Source: Cruorifilaria tuberocauda | Lineage: Eukaryota; Nematoda; Chromadorea; Rhabditida; Onchocercidae | Direction of reading: 5' to 3' | Assembly: GCA_013365365.1 (NCBI GenBank) | Contig: JABVXU010000462.1 | Coordinates: 1 to 42,208 of the forward strand | Length of the DNA stretch: 42,208 nt | The notes under the pieces: generated by a model | The model's input: the letters and a program-made list of their open reading frames with translations, nothing else | Database searches by the model: none | What the model was told of the DNA's origin: nothing | Part shown: piece by piece, positions 1-12,600 of the stretch | Layout of the letters: every line of letters starts with the position of its first letter | How positions within the stretch are numbered: the stretch's first letter is position 1 | Made by a program: the position numbers and the translations under genes

Positions 1-180
1 TCACAACTATCACTAATTGTCAAATCAGTTGATAGCAATTAGGAAAATGAATTCATTTTAACTAAGAGGAAATTCTTTTTTGTTATGCTTGAAAATCAAT
101 TGATGCAGCTTATTGCATAAGATATTGTTGGTAACAAGCCTTTTAATTGATATAATACCTTACAAAAGTTTAAATGTCAG

Positions 181-232
181 AAGAGAGAGAGAGAGAGAGA
201 GGGAGCGAAAGAGAAAGAAAGAGAGAGAGAAG
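181..232. repeat. GA microsatellite
   Basis: Imperfect polypurine AG tract interrupted by GGGAGCG and AAAG. Confidence 0.9.
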
Positions 233-2950
233 TGGACGATATTTTTTCATAAGACAAGATAGTATCGTACAAATGTTCATATTATAAATTTATTAATTCA
301 AATCACTTTTTAATGATCTGTTAAACATCTCTCACAAAACTGAACATTAATGATAAAATTGATTAGTCAATTACAACAATATGAATTAATTAAAACAATA
401 TTAACTAATTAATTAATGATGAAAATAACAATAAATAAAGTATTTGTTAGGAGAGGAAAGGAAGTAAATTCATTCAAAAAAATGAGCGAAATTTTTCTAT
501 TTGAAATAAATACATTTAAAATTTTATAAAAAAATTAATAAATAAAAGAAATGAACGAAAAAAAAATGGATGAATCGAAAAAAAGAGTTAAAATGGGATC
601 AAGCTATAAAAAAAGAAGAAAATAAATCTCATATGACGTGAGAAGAACATACACAAAAAGTAACCGGATAACCGGATTCATCCGGATAAGTTTAATCCCC
701 GTAGAAAACGTTTTTTTTTCTCATTTACTTCATTTTTATCAGATGTATATGTGTGGACTGTAAATCAATATTTCATTTATTATAAATTCAAATTAAAAAA
801 AAAAAGTCATCTAATAAATTCTCTAAATTAACTCGTTACCATTAAAATAAGGTTACTTTTAACCTAACAAATCTTTCATCTTTCTTTTTTCCTGAAATTA
901 AAAAATCCATATATCTTCCCTAAAAATTTCCTCTGAAAACTAAAATCCATTTAGTTAGTTCTAGAAACTTTAAAATAGAATGCAATTTTATATATTAAGC
1001 ACTTAGTTACTTTACTATCTAAAAATCTATCTGATATTAGTTCATTAAAGCTTTTACTGCAGCTTTATCTTCTGCTTCTTAATTATTCATGACTTTTTGT
1101 TATGGGAGCCTTAGGACAATAATCTTATACCAAATTGGTATTTTCAATAGTTTTTTTCCGTTTTCCGATTAATGTCAATGTTTTTTTTATGCCTTTTTGT
1201 TTGTTTTTTGCTTTTTGAAAATTTCCATATTATATATTATTAATTTAAAATGAATATTGCTTAATTACTTTATAAATTACTTTTTAAAAGAGTTATACAA
1301 TGCAGAGAATCTTAACAAATATCTTTCCTCGCATTTTTTTGACCTTTTAATTTTCCCTTACCTTCCATAATTTCCCAGATTATTACTGTCGAATAAATAG
1401 TTTCAAAGAAATAAAATGAATGCTTTCTATGCTAAAATCAATAATCAAGTCCACATTGAATTTTATTTTAGCTTATATGTCATATAAAATAATTATTATG
1501 AAACTTAAAACTTAAAATCTAAGTTAAAAATTTTCATATACATTACATATTACTAGTATTTATATTTTATCAACAAAGTAATATTCATAGTAATAATATT
1601 TATTTACAAAGTAATACTGAAGTAATAATAATATTAATTTTATAAAGTAATTCAGCAACATTTATTTTATATTACTAATGTAATAATTGCAATAACTTTC
1701 ATTCAATTTTTTTACAACGATTACTATGAAATAGTTTTGTTGTAAAGTAAAATTTTCAAATAACTTAAAATATAAACATAAGAAATTACACATAAACATA
1801 ATATTTCAAGTGTTGAATGAATGGAAATCATCAATAGCATTTTGGAATTATATTTTATTTTGAATTTTTTTGAAGCAAAAAATAGATTTAACAAAAGGAC
1901 AACAACAATTTATAAAATTAAATCACATTTAATCAAATACTAGAAATGATTAATACTGTAAGGTTAGGAAGGGTTGTTAAAAATAATAACCGTAAGAAGA
2001 GAGAATAGTTTGTCGGATGTACCTTCAAGTATTATATCAATTATACTTTATGTTATCTTGTCAATTATATTATCAATTATATGTTAAGCCCAAAATTTAA
2101 TAAAATAATTTTCATTATTCAAATATATGAAAAATTTTCCAACCTATATTTCATTTTAATCAGATGCTAAGAATTTTACCGAATGATAATTTTTTTTGTT
2201 TAAATGTATTTTATTTAGTTATACATATTTCAGTAGTATGAAAATATTTGAGAATAAAAAAAGAGAAAAAAGAAAATTATTGATAACAATCCATATTGCT
2301 TATCATTTCTACTTATCATTATCAATTGTAATCAATTAATCAGTTATTTGTTGAAAAATTCAAAACGGAAAATTACAATATGTATGCTAGAAATTAGCTT
2401 TTAAGAAAAAATTTCATATTTTCAAAATAGAGTCTTCAGAAAGTTAGAAATTAAAATTCTTTCAAATGTTTCAATTTATTCCTGTATGCATTCCTTTTCG
2501 GTAAAATTTATTAAGAAATTAGATTATTAAGAAATTTAGCGCTGAATCAATTCTAATTTTATTTTTAAATATTGTATAACTAAGCCTAATTCATATTTTA
2601 CTTTAGTAATTTTGATATTTAACTGGAGCTTAAAAGTATTATTCAACTGCAACGATTCATTTTACCATTAAATTTCAATTCAATTTCTCTAACAGTAGCC
2701 AGTTTTCATGTTAACTATTACCTTGAAACTTCATGTTAAATATTAACTTGAGTCATAATTTCACCTTACATTCTTATATAATTATCATGAAATCAGAAAT
2801 GCAAGCAATAGCTTTTGAAATAAAAAACATTTTTATCACAGATTTCTAATATATACATATATATATATATAAATGTCATATCTCTTAGCAAATTCGAATA
2901 TTCGAAACACAAAAAATAACAATTTCGAAATTATCAACTCGTTATCCTCC

Positions 2951-2982
2951 TACTGAAGCTTACTGAAGCTCCTACTGAAGCT
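2951..2982. repeat. Short tandem repeat, unit TACTGAAGCT
   Basis: Three copies, the last two separated by CC. It lies in non-coding flank. Confidence 0.85.
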
Positions 2983-4423
2983 TCAAACATACCAATTTGT
3001 TTTTAAATCTGTCAAACTTTAAATTTGTCAAACTCAACTTTCGGGCAAATATTAAGAGAAAATCTTCTGCTATGTGAAAAAAGCAAATAAAATGAAAATC
3101 AGCAACAATAAAAAACTGTATAATGTTTCAGCAACTCATATTGACACATATTAGAAAGTTGAGATGAATTCTTGAAATGATATCCATTCATAGAAATACG
3201 TTCCGTACTGTCACAATGAGTTTTCCGGTTTTTTTTTTTGTATTTCTGTTATAAAATATTATGGAATGCAGAGTGAAAATATGAAAAGAAAAATTGAACG
3301 CCCACTGGTCACGCTGTTAAATTCTCATGACAAATTTTGATTAATTTATTGATTGCCGAATGATTACCTATTTCATGTTGATACATCAACAGAACAACCC
3401 AATAATCCTCAATTTTGCTAGATATTTTTTCTTAACTTGTATTTTAAACCGTATCAAAATCGTTCACATTCGTTTAAATGTTTACTGACGGAAATATCGC
3501 CAAATAACTGAACACTTCAGTAATTTAGGGTTCTAGTGATATGTGTGCAAAGATAAACATAACTGTTTATCTTTTTTTTTTTTTGGGAAAAACAGATAAA
3601 AACAATAGTGATGAGACCATGCGTGAAGAAAATTGACAAATCCAAATGTAATGAGACAATAAAAAAACCATTCAGTGAAATCTAAAAAAATTATCAACCA
3701 CGACAGTGATAATTAACTGTCCGCCTAATCATATTCATGAATTTCACTATGCAAAAGTATGGAAACACAATGAAAAACTGTACGGTTAATTTTTTTTTTA
3801 TTTTGAATTTCACTGATCATTTTAACACCAGCAGAACATCTTTCCTGTAACATCGCTTCAACTGCAAGAATTTTCATCCCAGACAATTTAAAGTTCATTC
3901 CCTACCTGGTTTTTTGAACAAACAAATATAGATGCAAAACGATTTGAAAACCACTCGAATTTTGATGCAAACAGGATCAAATCTAAGAAAAAGAAACTCA
4001 AACAAAAACCGGATTTCTGGGGAGAAAAACATAAATGGAGTTTTCTGAAATCCGGATTTGATCTGATTTTAAAATGTTCACAACAACGAAAAGCAAGGAA
4101 TACACTATTTTCCTGCTTTTCCAACAGCTCATGAATGTAACTGACATATTAACCTGAAAACTGAAGGCAAAGCAACCCGGAATAAACAGACCACTTCGGT
4201 TATGCTCAGTACATGGTTGCTATCAGTGATATAGACAGCATTACACCATGAGACTCTAAACAATCGGACGACTCATAGTACAGTAATAAGTTGTTAAAGC
4301 ATCACGACATACATAAATGTAAATATACAAATCAAAAAATGAACGATAACAATGAAAATCAAGGATAATCTACCATGATTTCAACCATTAAGTTCATCTT
4401 GTTTGAAAAAGAAACAAAATAAC

Positions 4424-6661
4424 TTAGAGCGGACCAGTACAATCCATTTCACGTGCTATGTTCACCGTACTTTCTAATAAAGCATCACGAAGTCGCCATA
4501 ATGCTTTGATTACTTCTTCATCCCTAACACCATTATCTTTGGCTTCCTGAAATACCCAGCAATCTTATAACTCTCTAAATCTGTGCTTTCAGTAAAAGCA
4601 ATCCAGCAAATGACTTCCACTGAAAATATCCACTTATAAATTTCTCAATTTTAAACAATAAAAGTATGAAAACTATAAAAAGAACTGACCTTCAGCCATT
4701 GCGTTGTTGAAATCTTCTGCGGCGGCGTTGTATTCCTTTGGTTCGCCAATAAACTCCTACTATATTTACTTACAGTTCTTTGTTGACTGGTTGATAAAGA
4801 TTCTATGTATCTGAAACTCAAAATTATAATGATATCTTATACCTCACTTTCTGTATCTCATTCAACATTTTACATGTCGTACTTTAAAATATAACGAGCC
4901 GTTAAACTAATACTAATCTATTAGCAATTGCATATATACCAAAAGAATCTTCAGAGCAACGAAAATATAAAATGACAACTTCATATTTGAATATGAGCGT
5001 GAAATAGTGATAAAATAACGAAACGGAAAAAACTGAAACATACTTGAGATAAACTTCGGAATGCATAACTCTCTTAATTTGCACAGTGTTCGGTGGGGCA
5101 ACAAATACAGGTTGTGCAGGCTTCGGAGCTTGAACAATAGTTCGACCTGGATCGGTTATAACAGGGGATGATTGTTGTGAGGTAGATGGCGCTGTATAGC
5201 TTACTGTTTGCAGTGGTACTGCTGTGTAGTTTTGCGCTGCTACAGCGATTGGCTGAGTGGTCGATGCCGTGACCTAATAAGAACATTCAACTGTACACTA
5301 TATGTCAAAACCAAAATAAGAAATATTTAAACAACACTTCTAACTTCTGTATTTCTTTTCTCAAATTACTTTAAAAAAGTTATGAAAAATTGGATCAAAA
5401 TGCAAAATCATTGCAAGTAGCACGATTGACGTGAACTAATAATGTTATTTACTTGCCAACTCCAACTAATTGCATGCTGATATAGGTATGGAAAAATCTA
5501 GGATTGTATCACAGACAAGTTTATTAAAATGAAAGTCAAAAATGGAGAGTACAGGTAAAATTATAAAGTATCTTCATGTGTTAAAGTTACTAAAAATTTT
5601 AGAAGCTAAAATTAATATATATATATATAATGAACGACTATATTGATGCCGTTTGTTAAGAGAATCGCTTAAATCACACTGCAAAAGAAAAATTATTCAC
5701 TAGATCGGCAAGGCTTACAGGCAGAAAAGAGAAAGAAAAACTACGAGTAAAGTACTACAGCCATGTCATTCTTGATGAAATAGTGCACTTGACTGCATTT
5801 ATGCATTTCCAGCAGCGGCTCATTATTTAATGTTATATCCGAAGTCGCAAAAGTCACTGCAGCAAATCTCTCATACTTATAGCAATGGTTTCTTGCTATG
5901 AAGCTTATATTGCAGATATTGCCAGTTACAAAAAGAATTTGCAACTAAATAAACGGAAACAATGAGAAATCTCCAAACTTCTAGTATTCTCATTCACTGA
6001 CTGAAATGGCCCAGACGAAAGCGAAAGAGTATGCAGAGAAAAGAAATGTACATGAGCGAAGAAACAAAAAAGCATAGAGTCAGACCCATGCCACAACTTC
6101 GAAATTTTCGTGAGTTACGACATCAGCAGCAAGACTGAAGTGTTCAAGTTCGATTAAAGTAGAAAAATTTACCTGCCGTACTTGCTGGTATGGATGATAA
6201 CCGTGAGGAGAACTAGTATGAACAACGGTTGGTGTAGCTGCCAAATAAGCCGTTGGCGCCACAGCTACTGCGGTTCCATTCACATATCCATTGGCAACAA
6301 TTTGATGAGTTGAAACTACTGCCTGGAAACACAGAATCCTCAACACAGATACTGGAACAATATTACGACAATTTAGGATAGTTAACATGAATAACAGTGA
6401 TAAGTATCTACAGTGTCCGGAGAGACATAGAGAAACTCATTGCTTAATTTCTAATCATAAATTGAAGTTGATGAATACGGATAAGAACTGATTATTAATC
6501 GCCTTGCCTGAGTAACATATGTTAGTGGAGCTTGTTGAATTGTATAAGTTTGGTGAACTTGTTGGGGTCCATTTGTTGGTTGCTGGACAGCTACGAATGT
6601 TGTTGTTCCAGGCGTTACTGATGAGGCAGACGAACCAGGCACATAAGTGGGTATGTAGTTC
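4424..6661 (-). other. pbrm-1: Polybromo Q/T/V-rich tail and conserved C-terminus (exons 35-39)
   Basis: Residues about 1738-1996. Exons 6661-6508, 6322-6173 and 5273-5044 encode a low-complexity Gln/Thr/Val/Ala/Pro stretch, comparable to the proline-rich tail of PBRM1. The end matches the family: RVMHSEVYLKYIESLS, then TQWLKEA, then IKALWRLRDALLESTVNI and the stop at 4424. Exon 6661-6508 appears to end at a GC rather than a GT donor. Confidence 0.85.
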
Positions 6662-9600
6662 CTAGAATGTGATTTCGACCTTAATAAATCTTAAATCTAA
6701 AAATGAAAATGATCTTTGACAATTTTCAAAAATTAAAAAATACGAAATTATAATTACTTGCTCCTCTGATTTGGATATATTGATTTGGCTGACGTTGCCA
6801 GGTGCTTCTCTTTAATATGTCGATGAAGGCGTGGTAGAGAAGGGAAAGGTCTGAAAGCGATAAGTAATATAGTTACAGACAAAACAGTATGCTAATACAA
6901 TATTTGAAAGAAACTACTTACTTTCCATCTTTCCTATACTTTAAACATGACGTCCATAGACACACAAATTGATTTTCACCATCAACTACTGCAAAACAGT
7001 AAATTAACGGAAGTAAATAAAAAGAATAAATGTATCAAAAAATATCGGATTTTTTCAATTTACCAGCTCGCAATTCAAGGATTGAAAACCACCATTTCCT
7101 TGAAATTTCCATCTGCCTTTCTGCTCTTGCTTGTATTTCTTTTCGATGAAAGTCCAACTTCAGCTTCCATTTATTATTTGAAGATATATGATTGCAAATT
7201 GCTTACCAATTTGGGAAGTATGTACTGTTTTTACATGATCGTACAACTCTTCCGGATTATCATATTGGAAGTCACACGTCTGCCATTTGCACATATATAC
7301 TCGGATTTGTCCGGGCTTAAATTTTGATGTTCATATGCTTTTACGGAAAAAAGACCCTATGTTCTCTTCTACATTAAAACTTGTAAGTTCTTAAAAGAAA
7401 CTGAGCTTTTTTTGCTCGAAAAAGATTATAACTCGAAATTAAGAAGGTTAAATTGAAAAAATTGAAGAAATTAAATATCACCGAAATAAACTCATGTAAC
7501 TGGGAATACTCACCAGGATTCGCATATGAGGCGGTTCACGTGCTTCTTGTTTCGCCCGTTCATTTGCAATATATTCTGCTCTAATTTCATACTGTTTTTT
7601 CTGTTCTTCTGACAGTTTCTTCCACTATAAAAAAAAAGACTATAATCATTGAATTCATATTAAACGTCACTGCGCTAGATATTTATATATAGAAATTAGA
7701 AAGTCGGCAAAGCAGATATATTACCTCAATGCCTACAATTTTGCTAACTTCACCGAAACCAGCTTCCGGATTTTCTTGCATCACCTTTTTCCGGACTTCG
7801 GCCGAAAATAAGATATAACCACTTTTGGATCTTGCATTAAGTTTAGGCTGCGCCGCCAACCAAGTTACCAATTCCTGAAATTGCAACCTTAATATCATCT
7901 GTTTTCTGAAAAATACACTTATTTCATTATTCAGAAAATCTTAATTGCTACGACCATAGAGAATTCGCGACCAAGTTACAATTCATATTAATAGATACTT
8001 TTCCGGGGGTCGCAGTAGTTGCAACCGTATGTTCTGTGCCATCATTTGATTCCGAAGCTGTTTCATCCATATCATCTAACGGCTCCATTGGCACCGATGA
8101 ATTTGCAGCATGCATTAGTAAAGGTGACATCTCCTGTAAATTGCCAATGAAAAGAGACGACATAAATTGTGTTTATCACTTGCAACCATTGTATTATAAA
8201 ATTAATTAATACTACCATTTAAATCTTTATAACGAAGATGTGTAAAGAACCAAGGGATATTTAGTCTTCTTTAAATAAATTTATTTCTTTTAAATTAACA
8301 ATATAACTCAAGCAGCTTTCACATGATGTATAAATTTTGCTATATAAGAAATTATCTTAAACTGATCCTGTAAAGTCTATTGTATTGTGTTTGTACTTAA
8401 TAATTGTAAACAACATATTTTAGCAACTGCAAACAAAATTACTTTATGAACTCGAATGAGACTGATAATAAGGCAAGGTCAAGTTTCCGCTGATATAATT
8501 AACATAATTCCTTCTTATCCCCATATCTTTCCTTATCGACTTATAACCGCTAAAATTTCCAGAAGTTAACCATACTACTTTGTCCTTCATTCGTACTTTA
8601 ATTTTTGTCTCTCTCTCTCGTGAAACCCCACTTCCTCAGTTCAAGAATATATTCATTAACAATCTCTTAATAAGGAAGAAAGAATGTATAAAAAAAAAAT
8701 CAAATCTTAATATCAAAGTCAATTAATTATTGCATCTCGCTTCATGATAAATGAAATATTTCTCACTGCTTCTTTATTCTCTTCCATTGAGAAATCTAGT
8801 TGCAATCTTCATAACACACAAATTCTCTCTTTCTCTCCCTTATCGTGTTACACTTCACAGCAACAGAAAGAGTTCTCACTTGCAAATGGAAGTAGACTTC
8901 AAGGTTTCATTATATAAAACTATTAGTTTGTGAGGAAAATTAACTAGAATTAAAAATTTTTAATACATGAAAGAAATAATTCTTTCCTTCCCTCTCGTTC
9001 TCGCTGCTTATTCATAGATTATACTATATATATATATGTATAGCAGCACTAGTATTTGCTCAGAGGATGATTTAGAGAGAAAAAAAGCAAAGGATACTAG
9101 CAATGTTAATGATGGTATGCACAGGATGATAACAGCGGTAAGATAAGAACTGAGAAAAAGAAAAGAGATGACAGCTTATTAGCAAGAGAAAGTTCAAGAT
9201 AAATTATCGGCTGTTATTTAGGCTCGCTGACCACCAGTTATTATTTAACACAATCGCTGAAATAATATAAATCGTAAAGGGGACGATCGCGGTTGACGAT
9301 CACATATAAAAAAAATTTGACAAACTAAACAGATTACTATATTTGTTTAATTGATAAGTGATACCACATCTCTCAAAACTTTTATCTGTTTCTTTGAAAA
9401 TTCTAAATGACATAAACTAATGATAACTTTTAACAATTTCTAAGAAATGATTATAAACAAATTCAAATTAATATTCAGAGTTAACAACAACATTCACTTT
9501 TCTTAACACATTTAATACAACGCAAAATTCTTCACATCATTCAAACTTATAAAAAAGATATTGTGTCCCTCACCTTATTTGTAATCAACATATGCATCAT

Positions 9601-12600
9601 GCTTAGAAATACTAAATACAAATAATTGATTTCGCTGAACAACAATCCAACACGTTTTTAGAAAGTCATTATAAATGTTAAAGAAAAATGATATTATTAA
9701 TGCTGATATGTATAACAAAAGTCTTTCAAATAAAATATTTTCTCCAATTTAAATAAATGTGCCAAATGAATTATGAAACACCAAACCTTTTCCATGGTGA
9801 TTGGAGTTTTGAAGTAGTAAATCTCGGGTTCAAGGACTTCCGATGATAAGTTATAAGCCTGAAAATATATTAACATCGGATCTCCTTCATTTTAAAAACG
9901 GTATACATAAAGCGCATATTTTTTAATTTGATGTTAGAATAATCAAACCAATCATCATCACTTCGCCATAAATGAATATGTAACAATAGAAAAAAAAATA
10001 TATATATATATAACTTGTTCTCTAACTTAATCCCAATGATTCATCATTTATAGGTTCATTCGGTAGCATATTTCATTAATCAAACTTTCTTTCACACTTG
10101 AAACCATTACAGTGTATTCACGAGCAATACGCAACATGTAATTTAGTCGGTTAATTATTACTTTACAACTAATAAATCAGCCTCCCATATGTGCACTATA
10201 TTGTACTATCAAATTCGTTTCTACTTTAGCTTTGACATGTTTTGTAATGTCTACTTCCGATAGAACTCTGCACTGCATAACAGTATGAGATGACACACAG
10301 CTAATGGTACTAAAGAAATGGTTACATCTATGCAATTGCAAAACTAGTGAACTATGATATAACTAACATACACGGTTATTGCTTGATATTTCACAGTGGT
10401 TATCATCTTTTATTTCAACTACATCAGAATAATTACTCAAGTATAATTAAAACAAAAAAAAAATTCCATAGACGTGGAAGTTGGTTAGCATGCAAAAAAA
10501 TATATATATATATATGTAGAGACAGAACCTATAGGAAGATAGCTGCAGCTACAGTAGCATCAGTGGTCGCAGTTAGTTGCACCATGAGAGACGGCGGTGA
10601 CGATAAGAAGCGAAAGAAAAACAAAAACAACAACAACAACAACAACAGCAGCAGCAGGAAGAGGATGCTAGAGCGACACAGCCGGTGTTGCATCAGTTAC
10701 AGGTGAAGGTTGGTAATCCACTAGCGATGCTACTATTGTTGTTCTTGTTGTTGCCATTGCTTACTGGCCGGCTGGCTGATTAGACAGTGCCGCCGTGTCG
10801 CATGGAAAAGGTTGCTGCTCCTTCTACTCTTACCAGTGATAGCGGGAGAAAGGCAGGGGAGTGGGAAGGAAGGGTGTGGCGGGAGAACGGGTAAGCTAGG
10901 AGACGATGGCCGCTCTGCTGCAATTTATCCAGATATCGCTTCGCTTCAGCTGACGATGGTAGCAGGAGGCGGTAGTAATGGTTGTAGTGGTAGCGATGGT
11001 AACAGCGATGGTAGCAGTGGTAGCAACGGTCCTGTCATGTCAGATGCGCACCTAACGAGTTATCCTAGACGGTCAACACCTCTGGTCGCACATCATCAGC
11101 TAGATCAGCTATACGCCAATGTCAACAGCACCCGTCAACATCTCTCCTATCCCTTCTGTGTACATGTCTGTGTATGGAAACACACACACGCAGAGACAAG
11201 CCTGGGTACTTCTCAATAAACAAAAGGATAGGCTCGTCCTCAAAGCAGTACACAACTGCTACGGACACCACTCACAGCACCATAAGAAAGGCCTCGAGTG
11301 TATGTGTGTATGGTGGAGTGTGTGCGGTGCGATGCGATGCGATATGATGTGCCAGGACGTCGTCGATAGTTGTATTGTTAACAACGTGCCTCTTCCCCTC
11401 TCTTCTAGCCTTTGCCTTTGTGCTCTCTGTGAAGAAGAGAGGTTCTCCGTCCTAGCACTGATTAGAAATTAATTCTACAATTTTTTACTCATGTATCTCT
11501 TCAGTTACATCAGTACCTCGTCAATTGCATCCTTCCCTACCCTCCTCTCTCTCCCTCTTTCTCTACGACAAAATTTCTGCTGTTGTCGATTACACGATCG
11601 TCAACAGCAATAAAACTCTCTTCCTCCTGCTCCCTCCACATCCCATGCTAACAGGCAATGTTTGCATCAAAAGTTTGCCGTTATTTGTGCATGTCTGTTT
11701 CAGAACTTCGATGTTTTTCAGCTTTCTTAAATTTTAACATTACATTTTGATGATATCATAGATGCTTTAATTCACACCCAAATCTTAGGTGATTTCTAAG
11801 TACCACACGTAATCCTATTACTGTCTCCAAGTGTCCTATTTCACGAACAATATCGATCCAGCCAATGTTGGGTATATGTGTGTATAGTCAAGGGTACTAA
11901 TTTGCCCGACATTCATTAACCCTTCTCCTTCCGCATCATTTTCCTACATCACACAAAGAGACACATGTGTACACACACTCATCCCTACAAATTCTCTCTC
12001 TCTCTCTCTCTCTTTCATTTCTGATTTCCTTTGAATCCGTAACGAGCGCGTCACACAAATTATGAATTTCAAACAATTGCTCATCTATATGAAATTGTGG
12101 AATTGGCGATAACTTAGCTTTTGATAAAACAACCCGACATAACTACTATTCGCTACCATTGTTTGGCTCCCTGCCGATGGAATTATCTGTACAGTGCAAA
12201 AATCTAAAGATCTCAACTAGTCTATACTATAAAATGGTGGAGGAGCACTTCTCACACTTTCAGTAAACAGGAAATTAAAAATAAAAAATCACTGTCTGGT
12301 ATGACATTAGTAAATTAATAAAGTCTGTTACCATACCTCCTTCCATCTAATGAGACGCATAATATATGTGTTACGGTAAGTATCCAACTCTCAAACGGAT
12401 CTCATCATGTCATTTATATTTGTTTATCTTATGTTCACAAAAAGCCTTATACTACAGAAAAAGTCCAGAACACCTTGACTTATAGAAGAAAGCAATGAAT
12501 AAGTAAAGTCGAGTATTCATTTGTAAAATTAAATAACTTACCTTCAAGGATTGTTTCAATTTTTTAGCATATGCGTCATTCATCGGTTCTTCATGATCAA

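Larger units (their letters stand above)
1..4423. other. Gene-free 3' flank of polybromo
   Basis: About 4.4 kb of AT-rich sequence with no convincing exon on either strand. It contains a GA tract (181-232), AT runs (about 2849-2871), three near-copies of TACTGAAGCT (2951-2982) and clustered CCGGAT motifs (662-686). I see no clear AATAAA for polybromo within the first few hundred bases past its stop. Confidence 0.6.

Noticed and set aside
3888..4124. Minus-strand 78-codon open frame downstream of polybromo
   Set aside because: It has a Phe-rich composition from AT-rich sequence, no homology recognised, and lies past the conserved polybromo C-terminus and stop.
6947..7327. Plus-strand 126-codon open frame
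   Set aside because: It is antisense to the polybromo zinc-finger exons, which have family matches and consistent phases.
10347..11472. Three overlapping plus-strand open frames (10347-10706, 10812-11219, 11119-11472) as protein genes
   Set aside because: Products are low-complexity (Asn, Ser or Gly runs) and arise from trinucleotide repeats, with no family resemblance or consistent splice context. The region is kept only as a GC-rich island.
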